Shown: piece after piece, positions 21,621 through 32,668 of the stretch
How the letters are laid out: every line of letters begins with the position of its first letter
Numbering within the stretch: position 1 is the stretch's first letter
Assembly: GCA_030762175.1 (NCBI GenBank)
Contig: CM060846.1
Span: 241,148,012 to 241,212,011 of the forward strand
DNA length: 64,000 nucleotides
Direction: 5' to 3'
DNA from: Metallyticus violacea
Taxonomy: Eukaryota > Arthropoda > Insecta > Mantodea > Metallyticidae
Position numbers and translations under genes: made by a program
The notes under the pieces: model-generated
Told to the model about the DNA's origin: nothing
Database searches by the model: none
The model's input: only the letters and a program-made list of their open reading frames with translations

Positions 21621-22149
21621 ACAATTTCCAGTAGAAGCTTGGGACCTGCAGCTATCTATCTGATTTCAAGCGTAGGGTTCCGGTGGGGAGCAGCCTGGAT
21701 GCCGAGCGACAGCTGAAGTGCATACAGGTGAAGAAGAATGCGATTGCAAACTGAAGATTATATAATTAAAATTGGAACATTTTAATGTGTAATTAAATAT
21801 TTATAAAATATATCGTATTGTACAATGTTGCATATAGTTAAATTAAAATAACTACCGGTTACCAGTAGTTGTGGTATATTTTTAAAGTTACCAGTACTTT
21901 GAGTAAAATTGTGTTGTTGAAGTTTTAGTGTAATTTGTTAATCTAGTTATTTAGTAAAGTAGATCTATACATTTAATTAATTAAAATTAATATAAAATGT
22001 AAAATAAAGTAGTAAATAAGGAAACTGGGATGGACTAATATAGGTACCAGATATCAGGATATAAGTATTGCTGACGTTAAAAAAAATGGTCAACTATCAA
22101 AATGCATAGGCAACTTATCTTTTGTAGCAATGCACACACAATATCAACG
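21621..22149. other. AT-rich sequence between LINE fragment and SINE1
   Basis: Nothing coding. The block at about 21855-21900 (CCGGTTACCAGTAGTTGTGG ... TTACCAGTACTTTG) loosely echoes the GGTTACCAG block near 15715-15725. This may indicate the 3' untranslated part of a related LINE, but it is too short to decide. Confidence 0.3.
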
Positions 22150-22426
22150 CCAGGGGTGGCCGAGGTCGTTAAGGTGCGGACTCGTGAGTGGGAGTCCTGG
22201 GGTTCGATTTTTACCAGAACCGTCCTCCTGACCGGGGTTTTATCCAGGTTTTCCTCAGTCCTCATTAATGCCAAGTGCAGCGGCGGCGTCCTAAATTTAG
22301 GCCTAGAAGGCTTCCTTCCTTAAAAAAATCCTTTCCCAGTTTACCATTTCCTCTCATATATCATCAGTGTCCACCGTCTATGGCACCTCAGTAGTAAAAA
22401 ACGGGCCTTAAACACTATTAAATTAT
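22150..22426 (+). mobile_element. SINE1 copy
   Basis: Shows GGGGTGGCCGAGGTCGTTAA, CCAGGTTTTCCTCAGTCCTC, TTAGGCCTAGAAGGCTTCC and the 3' block ending CTTAAACACTATTAAA. No target duplication is clear. It sits beside a minus-strand RT fragment (22430-22656), which it may have interrupted. Confidence 0.8.
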
Positions 22427-22429
22427 AAA

Positions 22430-22656
22430 ACCCTCCAAGAATATAGTGTGTTAACATGAGTGACGTAATCCTCAGATGTTTCATTTTATCAAAAGCTTTC
22501 CGGAAATCAGCAGACCAAACAAATTTCTGGTTTTTCTAGCGAGTTGTGTAATGGTTGTGCAATAGTTGCAAAGTTAAGAATAAAATGCCTGTAGAAACTA
22601 AATAATCCTAATAGTTTAGGTACATCAGAACGGTTTTATGTTAACTGCGCTATCTA
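22430..22656 (-). pseudogene. Short LINE reverse-transcriptase fragment
   Basis: The minus strand encodes VWSADFRKAFDKMKHLRI, a motif-A-like run with the Asp and the KAFD context of LINE reverse transcriptases. The rest is too eroded to place in a clade. The I-like LINE copy 2 inserted at its 5' side (TSD at 22657-22667). Confidence 0.4.
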
Positions 22657-22799
22657 ATCGTGTTGGGATGATGATGATGATTATTGCTTAAGGGCGCAAA
22701 ACTGCTGTGGTCATTAGCGCCCAAACACATCAAGTACTATGTCAGAAAACCCAAATCCCGCGCTTAATGAACGGACAGTAGTACTGGTGCAATAAAATG

Positions 22800-23135
22800 T
22801 ATACCCAAAAACAAATAACAAGGGTATAAGGCGCCACAGATATATATGGTTACTAAAACTTAGTCGCAAGAGCGAAAAAACATAATAGTCCTGTAATGGA
22901 CTAAAAACATAGCAATAAAACCCCAAAGCCAACACAGGCCAATATGGTCAACAGACAAAGACAGGTAGGAAAACAAATCAGCAAGAGCTGAAAACAAACC
23001 AGTCTTATAAAAGATTAAAATGGTAACAATAAAACCCCAAAACAAAGAACAAGGGTAATGTGCAAAACAACAATTTAAGACTAGTTAACACGATTCAGCA
23101 AAAGCTGAAAAAACAACAGTCTTATAAGAGTCTAA
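22800..23135 (-). repeat. Tandem repeat (about 114 bp) in the LINE copy 2 3' untranslated region
   Basis: The landmark CAATAAAACCCCAAA occurs at 22913 and 23027. AGCAAGAGC/AGCAAAAGC plus TGAAAA and AACAGTCTTATAA blocks repeat with the same period. Homologous to the array in copy 1, so a family feature. Confidence 0.75.
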
Positions 23136-23154
23136 AAATGCCGTCAATGGTAAA

Positions 23155-25539
23155 AGATAAAACCTCACACCTTGCTCCAAAAACCACAGACACGGATAAA
23201 ACGGAGCACACGCTCAACAGCAACCACATCATCTGCAAGTAACTCCTCAATAGAGGAGGGCAAACCTAGGCTATTTCTAAAAGCTGTCAGATGAAGACAA
23301 TCAATTAAAATGTGACGCACTGTAAAGGGGTGGTCACAGTGAGGGCAAACTGGAGCGGGTTGACCATTAAAAAGGTGAGAGTGAGTAAAACGGCAATGCC
23401 CAATTCTAAGACGAGCTAAAATTACTTCTTCGCGACGGACAGCGCGAGAAGAAGTCGACCAGTTAAAAGGGGCGGATTTACATTCACGGAGCTTATTATT
23501 TGGGAGTAATTCCCACTCCTCGCGCCAGCGCGAAAAAATGGCTCTACGTAAGGAATGTATAAAATCCCCGAAATAAAAACGCTGCTCGTACTCAGCAGGG
23601 TCTAAAGAGCGGATTTTGCTGCAATATCTGCGGCCTCATTACCTGGGAGTCCGACGTGTCCAGGCACCCATAGCAGTGTTACCCTGACGCCAGCGTCGAA
23701 AAGGGTTAAAACTACATTCTGGACCATCTGTACAAGGGGGTGGAGGTTGTACAGGTTTCTAAAACTTAAAATGGCACTCAAAGAATCGGAACATATAACA
23801 CTGTTCCCCAGCCCGTGATCAGAAATAAATAAAACCGCCCGATAGATAGCATAAAGCTCCGCCATAAAAATAGATGTTGCAACGTCAAGACCATACGTAA
23901 AACTAGCCCCATTAAAAACAAAAGCACATCCTACACCTGTGTCAGATTTTGAGCCGTCGGTATAGATAAAATTCCAGCCATTAAAAGAGGATTTGATCTC
24001 GCTAAAAGAACAACGAATAATATGTGCTGCGGTCGATGATTTCGGACAGGACGTAAGCCCGAGATGAACGGGGGCCTCTGCTAAAATCCAGGGGGGAGAA
24101 GAAGTTTCCCCGGCTAAGAAAAAAGCAGGTAACGCAATGTCCAACGTTCGTAAAATCTCCCGAAAACGAAAGCCAGGGGGCTTAGGAGTAAAAGCCCGAG
24201 CAGCATAAAAACGATCAAAAGACACATTAAAAAACGGCCCATTCGTGGGATGACGAGGTTGCGCAGCTAAGCGACAACCGTACGCAACTAGTAAAACATC
24301 CCTACGATAAAACAACGGAGGTTCCCCAGACTCCGCACATAAACTCGACACAGGACTAGTGGGGAATGCTCCAATGCCAACACGGATACCCCGGTGATGA
24401 ATCGGGTTAAGGCGACGAAGTACAGAAGGTTGCGCCGAGCCATAAACCACACAGCCATAATCCAGTTTCGAGCGGATAAGAGATCGGTAAAAACGTAAAA
24501 GTATAGTCCGGTCAGCTCCCCAAGATGTGCCACATAAAACACGTAAAATGCAAAGAGAACATTCACACTTACCTTTGAGTTGCGCTATATGCGATGACCA
24601 GCATAATTTCCTATCGAACACCAAGCCAAGGAACCTAACTTCGGCTGCGAAAGAAAGTGCGTCTGGGCCAAGATGGAGCGAAGGTGGAGGATACTCCTTG
24701 TGGCGCCAGAAGTTCATGCAGACGGTCTTCTCTGCGGAGAAACGGAACCCGTGAGAGACACTCCAAGCGTGAAGGCGGTCGAGACAGCATTGGAGGCGGC
24801 GTTCCAAGAGACAGGTTCTCCGAGAGGAAAGATAGATGGCAAAATCCTCCACAAATAATGACGATTGTACTCCTGGCGGTAAACACTCGGTGATAGAGTT
24901 AATCGCAATGGCAAATAGTGTGCAACTAAGTACCGAGCCCTGAGGTACGCTGTTCTCTTGAATAAAATTAGATGATAAAACTGATCCCACGCGAACATTA
25001 AAAACCCGGTCTTTCATAAATTCCTGAATATAAACAGACATACGCCCACGTATGTTCCAATCGTGAAGCTTTCGGAGGATACCGCCTCTCCAGCAAGTAT
25101 CGTACGCTTTCTCCAGATCAAAAAATACAGCAACCGTTTGGCACTTGCGCACAAAACCGTCCATTACATGCGTAGTTAAAGACACAAGATGGTCGACTGA
25201 GGAACGATGACGCCGGAAAACACACTGGGCGTTCGTTAATAATTGCCTCGACTCTAACCACCACATGAGCCGTCCGTTAATCATGCGTTCCATCACCTTG
25301 CAAACGCAGCTGGTGAGGGAAATCGGACGGTAACTGGAAGGAAGATGTGGGTCCTTTCCAGGCTTTGGTATAGGAATGACGGTGGCCAAACGCCAAGCGC
25401 TGGGAAATGTGCCGTGACACCAAATAAAATTTAAAAGTTCGTAATAAAAAAGCTTTGCCTTCTGCTGATAAATGCTGCAACATGGCAACATGAATGTCAT
25501 CCGGCCCCGGTGCGCAATGTCGAGAGGTAGAAAGGGCAT
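23155..25539 (-). pseudogene. LINE copy 2: ORF2 reverse transcriptase, RNase H and zinc knuckle
   Basis: 23602-25539 is a 645-residue open run. RT motifs: PIPKPGKDPHLPSSYRPISL, FRRHRSSVDHLVSL, motif A AVFFDLEKAYDTCW, motif B SVPQGSVLSCTLF, motif C SLFVEDFAIY, thumb FLGLVFDRKLCWSSHI. Motif C should be FVDD, as in copy 1; here the first Asp is Glu, probably inactivating. After a connection region comes RNase H with all key positions: YTDGSKSDTGVGCAF, MAELYAIYRAV, ICSDSLSAI and WVPGHVGLPGNEAADIAA. Downstream to about 23155, shifted out of frame, is the zinc knuckle (PAPVCPHCDHPFTVRHILIDC) and the end GFWSKV. The frame joins the upstream part (25277-26128) by a frameshift near 25445. Confidence 0.9.
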
Positions 25540-26854
25540 GTTCTAGTTCCCTAGCGGTAAAAGGAACGTTGTAGCTCTCCTGATGGTCGGGGGCAAATGA
25601 GAAACCTTTCCTCTCAACCTGCTCCCTTACTGCGCGAAATGTAGCCGGGTAATTGGCGGAACTAGAAACATCAGCGAAGGTTCGCCCTAAAACATTGGCG
25701 ACGTTAATCGGAGTAGTGAGCACTCGATTTAAAACCCTAAGACCGGATATAGGTGTAAACCTTGGTTTGCCAGCAACGCGGCGTAGCCGTTCCCAAACTA
25801 CGGATGAAGGCGTTGTGCGGTTAAAAGAAGAGGTAAAAGAAATCCAAGAAGCCTTTTTGCTATCCTTAATGACTCGGCGGCATTTGGCGCGAAGTTGTTT
25901 GTAGCAAATCATATTTGCTGATGTAGGGTGGCGACGAAAAGCTCGGAGAGCACCTCGGCGTGCACGCAATGCATCCCGGCATTCATCAGTCCACCAGGGA
26001 ACCGGCAAGCGTCTGGGGTGACAAGACGACCGGGGAATAGCCTTATCTGCGGCCGTCATGATGACCGTACGGAGGTGCTCGATCGCGATGTTGATAGATG
26101 GAAATTCACACCCTGAAAATTCGGCCAAAGATCGATAGAGAGGCCAATTCGCCTTATCAATGAGTCATTTTGGCGTGCGCTGTGAATGTGCGTTCGGAGA
26201 GAGTACATGGATCTGACACGGAAAGTGGTCACTGGAATGTAAATCAGAGATGACGTTCCAGGTGAAATGTACAGCAAGTGAGGCAGAACAAATGGATAAG
26301 TCCAAGTGCGAAAAGCTATGAGTGCTGTCAGATAGAAAAGTAGGTTGACCAGTGTTGAGAAGTATAAGATTGTGATTTAGCAAAAAGTCAGCTAAGAGGT
26401 TACCTCTTGCACACTCCGTGGTGGAACCCCATAGGTGATGGTGTGCATTGAAATCCCCCAAAAGAAGAACAGGGGGCGGTAACTGAGACAAAAGATCGTC
26501 CAGGTCAACTGTGGTGATGGTGCCGGACGGAGGTAAATAAACATTGCAGACTGAAAAACTAAGGCCAGAAAAGTGAATTGTAGCTGCAGCAGCTTGTAAA
26601 GGAGTCTGGAGCTGTAATGAGGTGCTGTACACGTCGTTTCGAATTAAAAGTAAAACTCCGCCGTGAGCGGGAGTGCCATCTTCGGGGGGGAGATCAAATC
26701 TCACCGAAGAGTAACCGCGTAAATTAAAAGAATCACTTGGGCGAAGCTTGGTCTCTTGGAGACACACAAGCAAAGGGTCAGTAGAACGTAAAATTAACTC
26801 GAGGTCAGGTCTTCGACTACGGAGACCACGCACATTCCACGAAAGGATAGCCAT
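25277..26854 (-). pseudogene. LINE copy 2: ORF2 endonuclease and N-terminal RT region
   Basis: Starts MAILSWNVRGLRSRRPDLEL at 26854, the usual opening of an apurinic/apyrimidinic-type endonuclease that nicks target DNA. Further motifs: LVCLQETKLR (Glu), VCNVYLPPSG, LLLGDFNAHHHLWGS, and SSDHFPCQIHV at the C-terminal Asp-His pair. At 26162-26164 a TGA replaces the Trp codon still present in copy 1 (RWLIEKANW), so the frame stops at 26165. It resumes in frame: 25277-26128 gives NWPLYRS...VPWWTDECRDALRARRGALRAFRRHPT, the linker and CAPGPDDIHVAMLQHL. A frameshift near 25445 then leads to the RT core. Confidence 0.9.
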
Positions 26855-26892
26855 TGTTAAAATTAGATAAAAGAAGCTAAAAATTTACCACC

Positions 26893-28171
26893 TTACTTTT
26901 TGGACGGTCCAGGGCGAAACAAACGTCCTTTTTTCAATCGCGTGGGACTCGGTGGTTTTGAAGGAGCAGGCACATCCTGCTCCATCACATCCTCAGAGGG
27001 AGGGCTCTCCCGCTGAGAAGCATCCGCCGATTCCAACGCCTGGAATCGGTTGGATGTGGGTATAGGCGGCGACGGCGACCGCCTAGCGGGTTTGCTCCCA
27101 TCATGGGAGCGTGACCTCCGAGGAGGAGAAGGGCTCTTTTTCTGCTCTCTCTGAGTTGACGACTTTAAAAAATCCGTTCGTGTAAAACTCGTCCTGAACT
27201 TAATATCAGGGGCATTAAAAACAACCGCTTTGGGCTTCACGGTAGAGCGCTTTGGAGAACTAGGAGTAGTTTGGACCCGTGTAAAAACAAGATCGCAGGT
27301 CTGCGTACTGCTATCGCACTTCTTGGGCGCAAAAGAAGCTGCTGCGCTGTAGGTGCCGGTCTTAGGCACGACAGGTTGGCGAGACTGGAATCGCTTCCGG
27401 GCTTCAGTAAAGGAGAGTTTTTCCTTCACCCGGATCTCCTGGATACAGCGCTCCTCTCGAAAACGAGGGCAATCGCGGGACAAGGCTGGATGTCCACCGC
27501 GGCAGTTGACGCAGACAGGAGCAGATGGGCATGCTCCCTCGTGACTTGCTTCACCGCAGGTTGCACAGATGGGAACGGCACTTTTACAGGATATGCGAGT
27601 GTGTCCAAAACGCTGACACTGAAAACATCGCAACGGGCTCGGGATATACGGGCGCACTTCTATCACCTCGTAGCCCGCCTTTATCCTCTGCGGCAAATCG
27701 ACCCTGTCAATGTGAGGAAAAGAGTCCGGGTCGGCTGTAATTCCCCTTCTTTCCTTGCCTGTACACGATAAACTGAGGTGACCCCTTGGTCTTCCAGACA
27801 GCTCTGGATTTCCGGGTCGGACATTCCGTCTAGAACATTTGTGGTGACAACTCCTCGCGACGAATTCAGGTCTTATGTTTCTCGACACGGACGGGATATC
27901 CGTGGAGTAGCGTCGCCTTGAGCAACGAGTTGCTTTGAGACAGGCCAAGTGTCTCCACCAAAAGTGATCCGTTGCGTAGACGGGTACAGGACTTAACGGG
28001 CCCAGCTATGGCATCAATGCCCTTCTGAATTTTAAATGGATTTACTGTCGTAAACGACTGACTCTCTTCAGTACGACTAATCACTAAGTAACGAGGGAAA
28101 GACTTCTCGATTACTTCTTTTACGTCAACTCTTTTGGGTTTAAAATGTAAAGGATTATTTTCCAGTACCAT
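26893..28171 (-). pseudogene. LINE copy 2: ORF1 (Gag-like, zinc knuckles), frameshifted
   Basis: 28171-27866 opens with KPKRVDVKEVIEK and FPRYLVISRTEESQSFTTVN. This part is well conserved with copy 1. A frameshift near 27870-27890 shifts reading to 27948-26893, which holds three CCHC-type knuckles: CFQCQRFGHTRISC, CATCGEASHEGACP and CVNCRGGHPALSRDC. A basic, Ser/Pro-rich tail (PSPPRRSRSHDGSKPARRSP) follows, ending at 26893. ORF1 proteins of this type bind the element RNA and escort it. The stop lies 39 bp upstream of the ORF2 ATG. A second shift probably lies between 27660 and 27870, because the middle of the domain reads better in a third frame. Confidence 0.85.
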
Positions 28172-28624
28172 AGCGATTTATTCATTCACCATTGCAATCG
28201 TCTCCGATGGCGGGCTGCTTCCTGGGCGCCACCCCGGCTTAGGTTACTGGCTCTGGCCTGAACAAAGTAACCTCAGGGTCACACCTTCCTGTGGGCTGAC
28301 GAAGGGACCCAATCGCCTGCAGGAAGTCTACAGCTCATGCAATGGCCCTTCCCCGGGCCTGGCCTTTACCAGGGGATACGCTCCTGTCCTACATGATAAC
28401 CCTGTGCTGGGAGTTACGCCGTTACCCAGTCACATTTTACCGCGTCAAACACGGGGGCACCCATCAGACAAAGAACAGGGAAGTAGGACAAATAAAACAA
28501 TAAAAGAGGCGAAATAAAAAGGAGTCAAACGCGCTGAGCGCGGACCTGAGGGAGCAGCTCGGGTGCCTCGGGGTCGCTACGCCCCGTACCCAATAAATTG
28601 GGCCTCTGAGGGGATCGTGTTGGG

Positions 28625-29514
28625 GAAGATGCTATTCTTATAAGTATTGCTTGAATATTAAATTTTGGTAGTGACCCATAATGACTTTAATTATGTCACT
28701 ATCCGATTCTATATCATGCTGGATAACCTAGATACCTAAAGGCTTAATTTCTGTTATGGCAAAAAAATACATATCTGGTTTCAGTCCAAAAGTATGCTTT
28801 TCCAATCTACAAGAAACAGATTATAAATTAGCTAATAATTATGCAAAAAAAATAGTGTCTAAAAATTACTTATTCAAATGTATTTATTTTATGTATAAAC
28901 CAATCAAATTTTGAATAGGATAAACATTGAGTGGTAAAATGGATGGAAAGTTGCTTATTATTTTGCAAGAAGTTGGAGGTTCTCTGCCTCCTTCAATTCT
29001 GTCTCAAGTTAATGAACTAGCAAGAACATCTGTTAATGTGTAAGCCATAGTAAGCAAGAGAGAAAATGAGTTTAGCACTACTACAGCTATGGTATGAAAC
29101 TGCTTTTGGTACATAGCTGGTGATAATAATTGCTGTTGTTTGGCTCCTGGTCTGTGTAAAAATCATACCATTTTGAACCCATAACGGAAATGCTGTCAGG
29201 GGTTAGGGGGACACTGTGACACTGTGGCTTTCAGTAGCTTTTAGGTAGTATGCTTTGAGTTCTTGAGTGGTGAGGTTGTGTTGCAGCAAGTTAGTGTACG
29301 TCGTTAATAATAATTTTTCCCCCAGTGGGATCACGGTGACCCGATCATACTGAAAACATAAGTATATTATCTCCCATTGCGATATGTTTCTGCGGAAAAT
29401 AGAATCATCCGCTTGCAAACAAAAGTGCATTATATTACATGGTACGTTGTTTTAGAAGGAAATGGTGTCAACCTCATGCAGAAGAAGAAGAAGAAGAAGA
29501 AGAAGAAGAAGAAG

Positions 29515-29545
<31 letters not shown>

Positions 29546-29655
29546 TGATAGCCCAGAGTGTGAAGAATGAATGTTAATGATGGTAAATGAGCTAGAGAGT
29601 GACTTAGTGGCATTGATGATTCACATCTTGACCCGAACTATAAAAGTATTCATTA
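28625..29655. other. Unrecognised sequence with a (GAA)n tract
   Basis: No gene recognised. Contains a long AAG/GAA microsatellite (29479-29544). The open frame across it encodes only polylysine and is spurious. The GAA tract could be the tail of an old SINE like the one at 1710-2083, but no head is found. Confidence 0.4.
29479..29544. repeat. (AAG)n microsatellite
   Basis: About 22 AAG units without interruption. Confidence 0.95.
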
Positions 29656-30134
29656 TAAGAGGTGTCCCAGAATTCAACCACACAAATAGCAAGAATTGTA
29701 AAGGGGCCCTAGATAAGCATCATGAGATAGGGAATTTATGATCCCTTTTGTAAACTTTCAAATTTATGACCCTTTTTCGAAGTCGAATATTCGAGCTGAT
29801 AAATTAATATAATGTAAGTGTGTGAATTAGTTTTTCATTCAGAAAGCTCACGTCTTGCCCAAGTAGTCTGGAAAAGGTAATGTTAATTCACAGTATACAG
29901 AATTGGATTTGCTACTTCGGTAAAAACAGTTCAGTAGTGTTACGAAGTTATTTGTGCACGCGCAAAGTACCTGCATATCGCAGCTGAGACTTAACGTTAC
30001 AAACCGACCCTGTCCTGCGGTCGAAATCCCGAAAGGTAGCGGAGAAACCTGAATTCCGCCCGAACGGCCGGTGAGTTAGCAAGTGTCAGTGTCAAGTTCT
30101 TTTCTATTAAAATATCACAAGTGATAGAAAAAAA

Positions 30135-30220
30135 AAGAGATTGCACTGAGAGATATGAACCCACGACTTTCTCATTATTTACATGACACTCTAACCAACT
30201 GAGCTAACAGGTCTACACAC
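30135..30220 (-). pseudogene. tRNA-Ile-like pseudogene or SINE head
   Basis: The minus strand reads CTGTTAGCTCAGTTGGTTAG (D arm, A box), an anticodon-arm-like segment GTCATGTAAATAATGAG, and GTCGTGGGTTCATATCTC (T arm, B box). It resembles arthropod tRNA-Ile most, but the anticodon loop is altered and the acceptor strands do not pair. A run of nine T follows (sense). Probably a tRNA-derived retroposed piece. Confidence 0.45.
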
Positions 30221-30329
30221 TCATCAAGGAAAGTATCCGCCTAAAGTAATCTCTACTACTGGAATAGTAACCAGTCGGCTTTCTTCTCTACCGTTCGGGA
30301 CTGCGGCCACGTAAAGTAAAGTCATTTGA

Positions 30330-31640
30330 GTGGTTAATGGAACATTTTGTGTATCAAATGCAACATACTGTTTACAGTTACTCCGAAACATTGCTAACGA
30401 ATTTTCATTTGCCGAGCTTTTTTTTTTTTTTTTTGAGTAGTGTTTAACGCCCGTTTTCACTACTGAGGCACCACAGGCGGTGGACACTGGTGATACATGA
30501 GATGAAATGATAAATTGGGAAAGGATTTTTTTTTTTTTTTTTTTAAGGAAGGAAGCGTTCCAGGCCTAAGTTGCCGAGCTTGCAGATAAGCATTTGATTT
30601 ATGGGAAAGCAGGAGAACATGCTTCTGTAGCTGCACAGCTGCACAAGGATTTCCAGACAGACCCTCATCCTTATCACTCGACCTTCCAAAATGTCCATCG
30701 GCATTTGCAGGAAACTGGATCTTTAATGGTGCACAAACCTGATGTAAATCGAAGGCGTCGCACTCCAGCCTTTGAAGAAGAGGTGCTTACCAGGGTTTGG
30801 GTGGAACCTTCCATCAGCACCCGAGCAATTGTCAAGGCCTGAAAACGAAAAAGTCCAGTGTGTATCGGGTCCTGCACGAAGAACAACCATTTCCCTATCT
30901 ACTTAAGGCGCAGACATTGGGGCCAGCGAACTTCGGTCCCAGACTAGAGTTCTGCAGGTGGGCCTTGCAGCGACAGAATGAACAGCCTGACTTCTTCTCC
31001 TTGGTTCTCTTCATCGATGAGGCCATGTTCACAAGAGGTGGGCTAATTCTGAACCATGGGAACAGTCATGTATGGGAGTACGAGCAGCCGCATGCAGTGA
31101 TGGAGGCTGGTTATCAGCATAGATTCAGCACCAATGTGTGGGCGAGCACCGTGTCCAATCAAATAATAGGACCGTATCTACTTTTACACGGTTAAACGGA
31201 TGCGTGTATCTTCAGTTCCTCACCCATGTTTTGCCTGTGTTTTTGAGAAGACACTATGAAAATCCGACGTCAGACAAGGTTGCAGCACGATGGAATTCCT
31301 CCGCATTTCAGTGTGGAAGTACGAGATGATCTCAATGGTGTGCTTCCTGGGTAGTGGATTGGAAGAGGCAGTCCTGTAAATTGGCCACCTCGTTCTCCGG
31401 ATTTCAATAACCTAGATTTCTTTTTATGGGGACATCTTAAGAGTCCCGTGTACGTATTATCAGTTGATACTAATGAGCAGTTACTAGGACGGGGCTTGGC
31501 TGCTTGTTATGAGGTTTGTAAAACTCCAGACCTTTTTGAGAGGGTATGAGAATTATTACTTATCAGGTGCACTCTTTGCAGGGATGTTGCAGAACGACAC
31601 ATTGAATATCTCTGGTGATCAATGTTCTATTTTTGCACTT
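30330..31640 (+). pseudogene. DUF4817/DDE-type transposase relic (Tc1/mariner superfamily)
   Basis: Reading plus across frames: a start like NEFSFAEL (before the SINE at 30420), then LIYGKAGEHASVAAQLHKDF (30594 on), the N-terminal helix-turn-helix typical of the DUF4817 insect proteins. Next come TFQNVHRHLQETGSL and VEPSISTRAI, then (shifted) KKSSVYRVLHEEQPFPYLL. The catalytic core reads LVLFIDEAMFTRGG (first Asp), NSHVWEYEQPHAVMEAG, QHRFSTNVWAS and IIGPYLL, then PPHFSV after an HDG (second Asp), and PPRSPDFNNLDFFLWGHLKS (third acidic residue). It ends near 31640. Several frameshifts and stops; not functional. Confidence 0.75.
30420..30570 (-). mobile_element. 5'-truncated SINE1 with 11-bp TSD inside the transposase relic
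   Basis: Minus-strand SINE1 lacking its tRNA head. It has the 3' half with GGCGTTAAACACTACTC and a poly-T (poly-A on its sense strand). Direct repeat TTGCCGAGCTT lies at 30409-30419 and 30571-30581. Removing it restores the transposase reading (FAELADKHLIYG). It is therefore younger than the transposon. Confidence 0.9.
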
Positions 31641-32139
31641 AAAATACCTTTTTTTCCCTTAATCCTCCATTTTTTATTTGGTTTTCCCACATAGTGAAAA
31701 GGTAGAAGGCAGTTAACTTAACTTTTCTTATGTATTTGATTTTATTCAGGTACATTTCTCTTTACCCTGGAGAAAGCCTTTTATTTTTCCTTTTAAGTAC
31801 TTACAATGTCTACCATCATTGGCTAGAGAGGAGAAAGATCTAAATTTTGAAATAAACCTGCATGTACATCACATGTACATCATAGACTAAGATGATAACG
31901 CTTGGGTAATGACTTTACCCTTGCAAGATTACAGTTACTATGTTATTCGTTAAACACATTGTAATTTATTTTGCTTAATTCATTAGGGTGAACAAGCGGT
32001 TTTGAACAACAAAATAAATATGGTAACTATATCACATAAAAAAAGAAATTAAAAAAAAAAAGGCATGCAACAATTGATGTTCGAACCTTCTTCGCCATCA
32101 CAATATCTAACGTTGCTATTCGTGGCATCCCTATAACCA

Positions 32140-32433
32140 GTCGGTCCTGGTGGTGTAGTGGTTACCATACTTGCCTCCTAAACCCAAAACGCGGGTTCGA
32201 ACCCGGCCAGGACCGATGGATTCTTTCGGGCGTAAAAATCCTAAGTATGGCTTCCTTCGGAAGGGAAGTAAAGCCGTGGGTCCCGTGTCGTACATTTACG
32301 GCACGAAAAAGAATCTCAAGCCTAAAAGAGAGGCCTCTGAGCAAAATTTGTTGGCCGTTTCACGCCCTGAGTTGAATGGGACGCTGATGACCTGAGATGT
32401 TAAAGAAAATAAATCAATCAAAAAAAAAAAAAA
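32140..32433 (+). mobile_element. SINE2 copy with 13-bp TSD and poly-A tail
   Basis: Best-preserved SINE2: TCCTGGTGGTGTAGTGGTTA (A-box region), GGTTCGAACCCGGCCAGGAC (B box), body CCTAAGTATGGCTTCCTTCG and GCCGTTTCACGCCCTGA. The 3' end GGGACGCTGATGACC lacks the closing AGCGTCC strand and runs into AAATAAATCAATC and a poly-A of 14 or more. Target duplication ATCCCTATAACCA at 32127-32139 and 32434-32446. It lies inside the 3' part of the Tc1/mariner-like relic. Confidence 0.93.
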
Positions 32434-32668
32434 ATCCCTATAACCATGGAGCTATTCAGGAACAGTTAACTGGATGAAGTGAAATGACTGTCTTTTTCCC
32501 CAACTTCCTGTGGAGGTTTAATCAGTGGCGTGCTAACCATTAACAGGTTTAATGCTATTGCATGAAATTTAGGAACCACAGACCATATGTTTCCTATCCT
32601 AAAATGCTTATCTAGGACCCCTCCACAATCCTTGCCACTTGTGTGGTTGAATTCTGGGACACCCAGTA

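Larger units (their letters stand above)
22668..28613 (-). mobile_element. I-clade-like LINE, copy 2, full length with 11-bp TSD
   Basis: Perfect direct repeats ATCGTGTTGGG (22657-22667 and 28614-28624) bound a 5.95-kb minus-strand element. In sense order it has a 5' untranslated region (28613 to about 28172), ORF1 (28171-26893), ORF2 (26854 to about 23155), a 3' untranslated region with about 115-bp tandem repeats (22800-23130), a terminal hairpin (22690-22725) and an (ATC)n tail. RNase H following RT, together with ORF1 zinc knuckles, points to the I clade or a close relative. Both ORFs are damaged. Confidence 0.9.
29658..32666 (+). mobile_element. Tc1/mariner-superfamily-like transposon relic with long TIRs
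   Basis: GGTGTCCCAGAATTCAACCA at 29661 is repeated inverted at the far end (reverse complement from 32663). The match continues for about 60 bp through CCACACAA..GCAAG..ATTGT and CCTAGATAAGCAT with few differences. TA dinucleotides lie just outside (29656-29657 and 32667-32668), fitting a TA target duplication. The interior carries a broken transposase in the same orientation, a tRNA-like block (30135-30220) and two SINE insertions, which add about 450 bp. Confidence 0.8.

Noticed and set aside
29377..29577. Open frame with a long polylysine run
   Set aside because: Produced by the AAG microsatellite; no flanking coding signal.
32145..32216. SINE heads considered as genuine tRNA genes
   Set aside because: A and B boxes are present, but the anticodon and acceptor stems do not pair and the sequence continues into a SINE body with TSDs.
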